From Deltaproteobacteria bacterium (GTDB taxonomy: Bacteria > Myxococcota_A > Polyangia > HGW-17 > SLPX01), in contig JAABSF010000090.1 in the NCBI GenBank assembly GCA_011390535.1, positions 1 through 8,597 on the forward strand: DNA of 8,597 nt, given 5' to 3'. Shown piece after piece: positions 1 through 6,137 of this stretch; the first letter of the stretch is position 1, and every line of letters starts with the position of its first letter. Below the pieces are notes generated by a model. That model was not told where the DNA came from, made no database searches, and saw only the letters and a list, made by a program, of their open reading frames with translations. The translations under genes were made by a program, and so were the position numbers.

Positions 1-1
1 G

Positions 2-364
2 AAAAAATCGAAAGTCTCACCATCGAAACAAAAACGCGCCAGAGATGAAGAGCGGCTGAGGGAGATAAAACGAAAGGTTGATCTCGAAGAGAAGCTCAAA
101 CGAAAGAGGAGCGGTGAAACAGATGAAGACGAGGAGGAGGATGAAGTTCGCGGAAAACGAAAAGATCGAAGAATAAGAAAGTCTGAATCCAGAAGAAGTT
201 TTGACGACGACGAGATTATCGACGACGAGATTGACGACGAAGATGACGACGAAGAGGAAATTGACGAGGATGGAGTCAACGAAGACGAGATGGACGAGGA
301 CGAGATGGACGAGGACGAGAGTGATGACGACAAGTTTGTCAAAAAGCCGAAAAAACGATCATGA
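2..364 (+). CDS. C-terminal part of an unknown protein with basic and highly acidic blocks (5' end outside window)
   Basis: One open frame runs from the left edge to a TGA at 362-364 and gives the last 120 residues of a protein that starts outside the window. The visible part is low complexity. Residues 1-40 are rich in Lys, Arg and Glu and probably helical or coiled. Residues 41-48 are an acidic run, 50-66 are basic, 67-110 are almost entirely Asp and Glu, and the last ten are basic again (KKPKKRS end). Part of the acidic block comes from a 15-bp tandem repeat. Codon-level coherence, no internal stop, and the ATGA overlap with the next start (361-364) argue that it is a real gene translated together with the lipoprotein behind it. 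No family can be recognised from this tail, since a charged, probably disordered C-terminus is not diagnostic. The function is unknown. Confidence 0.75.
   Translation, partial: KKSKVSPSKQKRARDEERLREIKRKVDLEEKLKRKRSGETDEDEEEDEVRGKRKDRRIRKSESRRSFDDDEIIDDEIDDEDDDEEEIDEDGVNEDEMDEDEMDEDESDDDKFVKKPKKRS
290..319 (+). repeat. 15-bp tandem repeat (2 copies) coding for acidic residues
   Basis: Two identical copies of ATGGACGAGGACGAG lie at 290-304 and 305-319, preceded by a related GAAGACGAG at 281-289. The unit is a multiple of three and encodes M-D-E-D-E, so copy-number change would lengthen or shorten the acidic tail without shifting the frame. Confidence 0.8.
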
Positions 365-2256
365 AAAATAAAGCACAGGATTATTTAACAAAAATAATAA
401 CGGAGAATAATCGGCTTCTCTGCGCTATCTTCGCGGCACTTTTCCTGATCACCGCGTGCAGCGGCAGAAGAGAATCCGACATCCGCATCGGGGTAAAAAA
501 CTTTGATGAGCAAAAAATCATCGCTCACGTGACAGCACAACTGCTTCGAGGGCACGGGTATAGAATTGAAACGATAAAAAATTGCACCGACACTTATGAA
601 TGTCATCGAGCGCTGCACTCCGGAAAAATCGACCTGATGGTTGAATACACCGGCACTGGTCTGGTCTTCATGGGCAAACCCATAAAACACAAGACTAACG
701 CACTTGAAAGACTCAGAAACATTTATAAGGATCTGGGGCTGACATGGTTGGGTCCGCTCGGGTTTGACAACAGTTACAGGGTTTTGGTGCGCATGGACAG
801 AGCTTCGGCCAAGCAACTGAAAACCATTGAAGATTTGGCCAAAATGCAAGGTAGTATCCGTATCGCGTGTCCGGCCGAATACCTTAGAAGGCCCGGAGAC
901 GGTCTTTACGCTCTTTTAAGAGTTCACGGCCTGAAAAGCAAGATGGCCTCAAAGCCTCTGCTTTTGGATGATCCCGAGAAACGATACAAAGCACTGCTTG
1001 ATGGTAAAGTCGATGTGGCCATCGGTTACGCCACCGACGGGTCTATACATGACCCCAGGCTCACGGTCTTAGAAGACAGAGAGGATTTTTTTCCAAAATA
1101 TGAAGCCGCGTTTTTGATAAGTAACGAAACCCTGAGCCGACTCCCAGGTATAAAGAGGGTTCTGAAAAAGCTTGAAAACCGCATTTCAACAAAAAAAATG
1201 CGGACTCTCAACTACAAAGTTCAAACAGAAGGGAGGAGCCCTCAATCAGTCGCAGAATCTTTTCTGCAAGAAGCAGCACTTCCAACAGAACAAACCCATA
1301 GATCCAGAAAAAGAGCTGAGTTGACAGTTACAAAACACATCAAAGATAACTTTTTCAACGCAACAAAACTCGCGTCGCATGCTGTGAGACAAGCTTTTCC
1401 GAAAAGAGCCGTGCGCATCGCCCAATCATCTACACCTAAAAGAGATCTAGTCAGAGGAAATACTCGATTGGCGATTTTGGGCTCTGAGCGTTTTTTCTTA
1501 GATAAAAACGGAAAACCTACTGCCTCAAGAGACGACAGGATTGAAGCAATAGCTGTTCTTGAAACTCGGGTCCTACATTTGTTTCGCAGAGCGGATGACA
1601 ATCGGGAACCCCACGAGGGCCGCATCGGGATAGAAGAAAAGGAAAGCGGCAGCGCGCTTGTCGCCCAAACGGTTTTAAAATCAAAAAACAAAAAGCCTGC
1701 GTTAAATGCCTCGCCTAAGGAGCTTTTTGAGCAACTCGCAAACAGGAGCCTGGACGGAGTCTTGATCATGGCTCCTTTAAAGGCACCCATGATTTTAGAA
1801 ACCATGGAGAAGAATTCTTTTAAACTCATGAGCCTTGACAACTGGATAACCCCCAAAAGTCGCACTCTGCTGGTATATTTGAGGCGCATTAAGATACCCC
1901 AATCAATGTATTCCCATCAACCTGACTCCATAAACAGTTTCTCTTCCCAGGTGGTGTTGGCAGGTCCCAGCCCTAAACTCGGCCATGCTGGCGGCGGCGG
2001 CGGACAAGCTGCGGCGCTCCCTGTTCATGGGTTGCCCATACCCAGAAAAGAGATGTTGAGAATTGTGGAAGCGACCGGACACCCGGAACCACCTGACTCC
2101 GTGCTCCCCTCGGCGTGGATCTCCGTCCAAGAAGATACCGAAAAAATCGGTAGAAGTTTTTCTATCGTGACAAAGATTCTCAACGCCTGTGTAATCGCTT
2201 TCCTAATCTGGTTGGCCTGGATCATCGTGCGAAAAGAGCCGAAACCAACCCACTGA
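361..2256 (+). CDS. Lipoprotein with OpuCC/OsmF-type betaine/choline-binding domain fused to a TAXI-like second domain and a C-terminal membrane helix
   Basis: This is a 631-residue envelope protein. Residues 1-33 form a signal peptide with a charged N-terminus, a hydrophobic stretch and a lipobox (LITAC, Cys33). Residues 39-305 match substrate-binding proteins of quaternary-amine ABC importers (OpuAC family, OpuCC/OsmF branch): IRIGVKNFDEQ at 41-51, GKIDLMVEYTGTGL at 88-101, a TDG at 225-227 followed by VLEDREDFFPKYEA, and the family's end pattern with SVAESFLQEA near 296-305. Residues about 345-505 look like a divergent TRAP-TAXI receptor: LAILGSE, then IEAIAVLETRVLHLFRR, GRIGIEEKESGSALVAQ, and an LDGVLIMAPLKAP segment. 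A Gly/Ala-rich stretch (541-553) and a hydrophobic helix (about 603-623) with a basic end follow. ATG 361 overlaps the upstream stop and has no good Shine-Dalgarno, suggesting coupled translation. No permease or ATPase gene is adjacent in the window, so sensing is as plausible as transport. The first domain call is strong. The second is moderate and the ligand is unknown. Confidence 0.88.
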   Translation: MKNKAQDYLTKIITENNRLLCAIFAALFLITACSGRRESDIRIGVKNFDEQKIIAHVTAQLLRGHGYRIETIKNCTDTYECHRALHSGKIDLMVEYTGTGLVFMGKPIKHKTNALERLRNIYKDLGLTWLGPLGFDNSYRVLVRMDRASAKQLKTIEDLAKMQGSIRIACPAEYLRRPGDGLYALLRVHGLKSKMASKPLLLDDPEKRYKALLDGKVDVAIGYATDGSIHDPRLTVLEDREDFFPKYEAAFLISNETLSRLPGIKRVLKKLENRISTKKMRTLNYKVQTEGRSPQSVAESFLQEAALPTEQTHRSRKRAELTVTKHIKDNFFNATKLASHAVRQAFPKRAVRIAQSSTPKRDLVRGNTRLAILGSERFFLDKNGKPTASRDDRIEAIAVLETRVLHLFRRADDNREPHEGRIGIEEKESGSALVAQTVLKSKNKKPALNASPKELFEQLANRSLDGVLIMAPLKAPMILETMEKNSFKLMSLDNWITPKSRTLLVYLRRIKIPQSMYSHQPDSINSFSSQVVLAGPSPKLGHAGGGGGQAAALPVHGLPIPRKEMLRIVEATGHPEPPDSVLPSAWISVQEDTEKIGRSFSIVTKILNACVIAFLIWLAWIIVRKEPKPTH

Positions 2257-2468
2257 AAACGCTCACAATCCAGCAAATATTCTACAAGCTACTCCGGCCC
2301 TTCTTCCTTTAGCTTTACTCGGTCCTCACCCATCAGGGTTTCGGCCTGCGAAGACAAAGCCCGGCCGCTCCCCCTTACGCTCTTTTCTGCATTCTTTTGT
2401 ACAAACAGCCGCTCAATAGGCCGGGCCAAAAGTCGTAGCAGCGCCGAAGGAGAGCCGGGATCTCAAGG
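2257..2468. other. Intergenic gap between converging genes
   Basis: The gap separates the stop of the binding-protein fusion from the stop of the TIG-repeat gene on the other strand. It holds several GGCC-rich patches, including a perfect 8-bp inverted repeat, GCCCGGCC at 2359-2366 and GGCCGGGC at 2419-2426, with a 52-nt loop. Neither side has a T-tract directly after a compact hairpin, so no intrinsic terminator is called. No gene is seen here. Confidence 0.5.
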
Positions 2469-5033
2469 CTACTTGTTTTTTTTGTTTCTCACGACATAGG
2501 TAAAACTGGTATCTTTCCGATGGCCGAAACTCTCCACATAAAGGAGCCCTGATTTTGCACCGGGCGGGATAAAAACTTGCACGCTTCCGGGGTTCTGGTA
2601 TTTGACCCTGAGGCGAGTCTCGCCCAGATAAAACTTGGTTTTCTTAGTAAAGTTTCTGCCTTTTATATTGATCCAACGATTCCATGGACCACGATCAGGT
2701 TTGACTCCACTAACTCGGGCCAACGGAGGAGAGAGTACGAAATACCGTGAAGAGCGCCCTGTTCGGCCGTAGCATTCCACAGCCAAGGACCCTGTCTCAG
2801 CACCTTGAGGCACCTTAACCTTTAAGGTGGTGTGACCCAGCCGTTTTTCAACCGGCACAGTCTTCTTGCCGCCTACGAATATGACCTTCGGTTCAATGCA
2901 AAAGTGGCGCCCCTTTAATGTAACGGTGTCCCCATACCAACCGGAACGGGGGCTGAAATCCCTCACCACAGGGGTCACAAGAACTATCTTGAACTCATGT
3001 TTGGACACCCTGCGTTTACCAGCGGAAAAAATAGCGATTTTCCCGGACTTGGCTTTCTCAGGGATCTGTACACGCACCTCGTCACTTCCTACATATTTTT
3101 TCTTGAGCCTCTGATCACCCAGATAAAAAACATCCGACTTTTTGAAGCTCTCGCCGGTCAATGTGACCCATGTGCCCCATGGACCGGAGGAGGGGTGAAT
3201 AGAGAATATTCGACCAAAAGGAGGCTTGATCTCGATGGCCGGCCGCACAACGACCTTATGCTTAGAACAAACAAGAACCAAGTTTCCTTCTTTCACTCCG
3301 CGAGGAAGCTTAACCGCTACCTTATCAGAGCCACTCTTAAGCACTTCCAAAGCTGTGCCCTTGAGCATTACTTTGGGTTTGGGACAAATACGTCTCCCTT
3401 TCAAAATAACCGTGTCGCCGTACCATGCCACCTTTGGTTCGTAGGTCGCAACAATAGGTCTCTGGCTGATCACTTTGACCACAAATCGAGTTCTCTTGCT
3501 ACGGCCATAGCTCTTATGAACTATGGGTCCGGTTTCCGCTCCCCGTGGAATTGTAAGCTGAACCTCGTCACGGCCTCTGTATGTCATTGGCATACGCTTA
3601 TCACCGATCATAAAAACATCCGAGGGAGACAGCATCTTGCCTTTTACCCGGATCTTTGTTCCAGGCGCCCCCTCCATGGGCTGAACCGAAACAATTCCGG
3701 ACTTAGGCGGCTCCAGCTTGAAAACCTGCGATGAGGTCTCCGAGAGGCCGAAACATGTGGCTTTGAATCTGCCTCCGCGGATCCCTTTCGGGATCCTGAG
3801 AGTAACCTTCCGGCTACCCTTACGGTCCACAACGGGTATGGACTTACCCCTCATCTCCACCTTCATCTGGGGACAAAAATCAGCTCCCACCAGCTCCACA
3901 TCTTCACCATACCATCCGCTTTGAGGGCTGACACCCCGAATATTCGGTTTCTTATGGACCGATACATTTTCTTTTGAGGAAAACCGCTTGCCGTAGCTCT
4001 CAAAGAACAACTTCCCGGAGTTGGCACGAGGGCTGATTTTTACCCTAACCAACTTAGGAGAAACGAACTTTGTTTTTAGACGAGCACGCCCAATCCAAAA
4101 CTTGTCTTCAGGTCTAAAACCCTTCCCTCTCACGCGCAACCAAGCCCCCGGGGGGCCTGACTGAGGATCCACCCCGGTTATTTCAGCATACCTCGGAGAG
4201 ACCGAAAAAGAACCCGGAACAGTGAAGCTCTTGCCATAGCACTCCACTACAATGGCTCCAGATTCAGCACCCTTTGGAACCTTCGCGATTATTCGACGGC
4301 CACGAATACTCTTCACAACCGGCGCTTTCTTCCCGTCTAATTTGACTACCGGATCATCGCAAAAATGCATCCCGCTTATAGTTATCTCATCGCCATACCA
4401 CCCCGTCTTTGGGCTGAACCCTTTTACCGACGGAACCCGAGTCAATGTAAACCTGAGCTTTGTCCGCTTTTTAGGCCCTTTCCACTGATAAAACAGCGGT
4501 CCGGATTTCAAGCCTCTGTGTATGAAAAGCTTTATCTCTGTGTCGCTGACATATTGTCGTCGAACCGATGTCCTCCCAATCCAAAACTTCATTTTGGGAT
4601 CCAAAAACTTCCCCTTCAGCACTATCCAGTTATTCGGCAAACCTGCTTTTGGAACCATCTCTTTGATAACAGGCACATTCTCAATAATAAAACGCTCGGG
4701 AGCGCTCAGCTTTCGCCCAGCTTGACTAATGGAAAACCATCCGGAGCTAACACCGTCCGGCACCGTCACCCTGATGGCTCTACCGGAGACACTGTTGGGC
4801 TTCAGCTCCTTATCATTATAAAAGACCTTCGCGTCCTTTGAAAAACCTCGTCCATACAATGTAACCACCGACCCCCATCCTCCCTTTTTTGGCGTTATCT
4901 TATCAAACGACCATGTCGCATCCCTTCTTCTCCCCAATGCCGAACCGGCAAAAGAGACAAGAACTACTAACCCCACAATTGACCACATGCTTAAAACGCT
5001 GAAACTGCTTTTCCGTCTATCTTTTTTTTTCAT
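2469..5033 (-). CDS. Exported protein of ten tandem IPT/TIG domains (five A-B pairs)
   Basis: The chosen start at 5033 gives 854 residues. It has AAGGAG ten bases upstream, and the protein then begins MKKKDRRKSSF with a hydrophobic segment (about 16-33, ending SFAGSALG), a normal Sec signal. A longer frame reaches an ATG at 5144, but that start has no ribosome-binding site and would bury the signal. The rest is ten immunoglobulin-like IPT/TIG domains of about 80 residues, starting at residues 39, 122, 202, 284, 364, 446, 527, 608, 689 and 773. Odd (A) domains carry P..GWYGD, FC..PKV and ECYG motifs. Even (B) domains carry GP.G.W, KF.IG or VFYLG, and IP.GA.SG. All eight cysteines are in A domains 3, 5, 7 and 9. 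The protein is unusually rich in Lys and Arg. TIG arrays usually serve as extracellular stalks or adhesion/carbohydrate-contact modules. There is no enzyme domain, sorting tag or membrane anchor, so the specific role is unknown. TIG identity is confident. Confidence 0.88.
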   Translation of the reverse strand: MKKKDRRKSSFSVLSMWSIVGLVVLVSFAGSALGRRRDATWSFDKITPKKGGWGSVVTLYGRGFSKDAKVFYNDKELKPNSVSGRAIRVTVPDGVSSGWFSISQAGRKLSAPERFIIENVPVIKEMVPKAGLPNNWIVLKGKFLDPKMKFWIGRTSVRRQYVSDTEIKLFIHRGLKSGPLFYQWKGPKKRTKLRFTLTRVPSVKGFSPKTGWYGDEITISGMHFCDDPVVKLDGKKAPVVKSIRGRRIIAKVPKGAESGAIVVECYGKSFTVPGSFSVSPRYAEITGVDPQSGPPGAWLRVRGKGFRPEDKFWIGRARLKTKFVSPKLVRVKISPRANSGKLFFESYGKRFSSKENVSVHKKPNIRGVSPQSGWYGEDVELVGADFCPQMKVEMRGKSIPVVDRKGSRKVTLRIPKGIRGGRFKATCFGLSETSSQVFKLEPPKSGIVSVQPMEGAPGTKIRVKGKMLSPSDVFMIGDKRMPMTYRGRDEVQLTIPRGAETGPIVHKSYGRSKRTRFVVKVISQRPIVATYEPKVAWYGDTVILKGRRICPKPKVMLKGTALEVLKSGSDKVAVKLPRGVKEGNLVLVCSKHKVVVRPAIEIKPPFGRIFSIHPSSGPWGTWVTLTGESFKKSDVFYLGDQRLKKKYVGSDEVRVQIPEKAKSGKIAIFSAGKRRVSKHEFKIVLVTPVVRDFSPRSGWYGDTVTLKGRHFCIEPKVIFVGGKKTVPVEKRLGHTTLKVKVPQGAETGSLAVECYGRTGRSSRYFVLSPPLARVSGVKPDRGPWNRWINIKGRNFTKKTKFYLGETRLRVKYQNPGSVQVFIPPGAKSGLLYVESFGHRKDTSFTYVVRNKKNK
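2472..4919 (-). repeat. Five-fold superrepeat of a two-domain TIG unit (period 162-163 residues)
   Basis: The A-B units lie at 4431-4919, 3945-4430, 3456-3944, 2970-3455 and 2472-2969. The successive unit starts differ by 163, 162, 163 and 162 residues, which is a strikingly constant period and points to duplication of a two-domain block rather than of single domains. The GWYGD-coding segments are the best conserved at the DNA level. Elsewhere the copies have diverged, so the duplications are old. Confidence 0.8.
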
Positions 5034-5043
5034 TAACCAAGAT

Positions 5044-5049
5044 CTCCTT
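5044..5049 (-). promoter_or_regulatory. Ribosome-binding site AAGGAG deciding the TIG-gene start
   Basis: The minus strand reads AAGGAG, with ten bases before the ATG at 5033. No comparable site precedes the alternative ATGs at 5060 and 5144, so this site fixes the start. Confidence 0.7.
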
Positions 5050-5114
5050 AAAAAGAGCATTTTTTTAAAAACGAGCACTGTTTGAAACAATATAGCATCG
5101 GAACGATTTAAAGC

Positions 5115-5145
5115 TATGGAGTTTGCCGAAAGGTTGAACTCCATA
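5115..5145. promoter_or_regulatory. Perfect 9-bp inverted repeat upstream of the TIG gene
   Basis: TATGGAGTT at 5115-5123 and AACTCCATA at 5137-5145 are exact reverse complements separated by 13 bases. The site is 82 bp upstream of the TIG-gene start in the divergent intergenic region and is followed by an AT run (TATATATAAT). It could be an operator dyad or a leader hairpin. There is no T-tract, so it is not a convincing terminator. Its function is inferred from position only. Confidence 0.45.
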
Positions 5146-5315
5146 TATATAATGACGCACCGGCAACCAGATGATTTATAGCCACAGCAAAAAAAAACAC
5201 AAATCGACGGACTTCGGTTCTATACAAAGCTTTTATCTTCGGCAGCTCTCAAACTCTGTAAAAAAACTGGAAATAGATGAATAAACCTTTAACATAATAT
5301 CGGGTATATCACAGT

Positions 5316-5321
5316 GGAGGG
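5316..5321 (+). promoter_or_regulatory. Ribosome-binding site GGAGGG of the HAD gene
   Basis: GGAGGG lies nine bases before the ATG at 5331, a strong Shine-Dalgarno at normal spacing that supports this start. Confidence 0.75.
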
Positions 5322-5330
5322 TTTACACTT

Positions 5331-6014
5331 ATGAACAGACCTCAAGCCGTAATCTTTGATCTCGGCGGTGTATTGGTGGATGTAAATAAAAAAGTGTCCA
5401 TCCGCAAATGGAATCTCCTTACCGGCGGAGACACAACTTCTTTTGAACAAATATTCTTCTCCGATAGACTAAAGAATCGATTCAATGAAGGTTCCATCGA
5501 CTCTTCATCATTTCTCCACACTATAAAAACCGGCATCGGCAGTCCACCTCCAAGTTCTCTATCCAGTGAACCTATCCCAGAGTCATCCCTGAAAAGCATC
5601 TGGACCGCCATGCTACGACCGCGCTCATATACAGAAAAAATCATAGATCTCCTGCACGGCTCCCTTCACCTGGCGATACTATCTGATACAGACCCAATCC
5701 ACGCTTCATACATGGAAAATGAGTTCGGCTTTTTCCAAAAATTCAAAGTAAAAACCTATTCATACTTAGTCGGAGCCACTAAACCTGACAAGAGAATGTA
5801 CTCTGCCGTGTTAAATGAACTTGGCATAGAAGCAAATAGCTGCGTTTTCTTCGATGATCGTCCCCAAAATGTGACTGGCGCCATAAACATGGGAATCCGT
5901 GCATATAAGGCCTCAAACGAAAAAGATATTCTGGGAGGTCTTAAAAAAGAAGGGCTCCCAACATATGATTGGAGTGCAGAAACACATGACTCGAAGGAAC
6001 ACAGAAACACATGA
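5331..6014 (+). CDS. HAD-superfamily phosphatase, YihX-like
   Basis: This is a 227-residue cytoplasmic hydrolase, close to the usual length of the HAD-IA subgroup. The four HAD motifs are visible: motif I VIFDLGGVLVD with nucleophile Asp10; motif II ILSDT with Ser118; motif III Lys151 in TKPDKRMY; motif IV VFFDD with Asp175 and Asp176. The residue two after the nucleophile is Gly, not the general acid Asp. The same FDLG form occurs in E. coli YihX (alpha-glucose-1-phosphate phosphatase) and relatives, so it is a branch trait, not damage. Residues about 17-95 form the helical cap. The substrate is probably a small phosphorylated metabolite but cannot be assigned. A strong ribosome-binding site precedes ATG 5331, and the gene stands alone. 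The last residues (from about 216) are encoded by a 25-bp-period duplication that shifts frame between copies, so the C-terminal tail is recent and outside the catalytic fold. Confidence 0.88.
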   Translation: MNRPQAVIFDLGGVLVDVNKKVSIRKWNLLTGGDTTSFEQIFFSDRLKNRFNEGSIDSSSFLHTIKTGIGSPPPSSLSSEPIPESSLKSIWTAMLRPRSYTEKIIDLLHGSLHLAILSDTDPIHASYMENEFGFFQKFKVKTYSYLVGATKPDKRMYSAVLNELGIEANSCVFFDDRPQNVTGAINMGIRAYKASNEKDILGGLKKEGLPTYDWSAETHDSKEHRNT

Positions 6015-6026
6015 CTTGCAGGGCAA
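5977..6026. repeat. 25-bp-period direct repeat across the HAD stop codon
   Basis: CAGAAACACATGACT occurs at 5977-5991 and again at 6002-6016, with an offset of exactly 25 bp, and the following ten bases of each copy are partly alike. Because 25 is not a multiple of three, the copies are read in different frames, and the second copy supplies the TGA at 6012-6014. Confidence 0.75.
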
Positions 6027-6074
6027 ACCTTGACTGGGGTAAAATGAAGTACAAAAGCAAATATTAATTCGCTC

Positions 6075-6124
6075 ATCCGGCGAGCAAAACTCTTCTATTA
6101 TCCGGCGAGCAAAACTCTTTTATT
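6075..6124. repeat. 25-bp tandem duplication upstream of the Cys-rich lipoprotein gene
   Basis: Two head-to-tail copies at 6075-6099 and 6100-6124 match at 24 of 25 positions (core ATCCGGCGAGCAAAACTCTT, then CTATT or TTATT). The second copy ends 13 bp before the first ATG of the next gene. It may double a regulatory site, or it may be a slippage or recombination product. Confidence 0.85.
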
Positions 6125-6137
6125 ATAAAGAAGGTAT

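Larger units (their letters stand above)
5034..5330. other. AT-rich divergent intergenic region
   Basis: This 297-bp region lies between the divergently transcribed TIG gene and the HAD phosphatase gene, so it should hold promoters for both. It contains the 9-bp inverted repeat described separately and several TATA-like runs (TATATT near 5090 read on the minus strand, ATAATAT near 5294 on plus). No -35/-10 pair with good sequence and spacing could be fixed by eye. No coding sequence is seen. Confidence 0.5.

Noticed and set aside
1242..1889. 215-codon minus-strand open frame
   Set aside because: It is antisense to the well-supported binding-protein fusion, with serine-rich shadow composition and no family features.
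2359..2426. 8-bp GC-rich inverted repeat as a terminator
   Set aside because: The loop is 52 nt and no T-tract follows on either strand, so an intrinsic terminator is not supported.
2997..3734. 245-codon plus-strand open frame
   Set aside because: It lies antisense within the TIG-repeat gene, has no recognisable domain or ribosome-binding site, and arises from the repeat's codon pattern.
5034..5144. Longer TIG-gene start at 5144
   Set aside because: It has no ribosome-binding site, and it would put 37 residues in front of a normal signal peptide that has its own AAGGAG.
6046..6069. Seven-codon frame starting ATGAAGTAC
   Set aside because: It is too short, without a ribosome-binding site or conservation evidence.
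6075..6124. CRISPR array
   Set aside because: The repeats are directly adjacent with no spacers, only two copies exist, and no cas gene is near.
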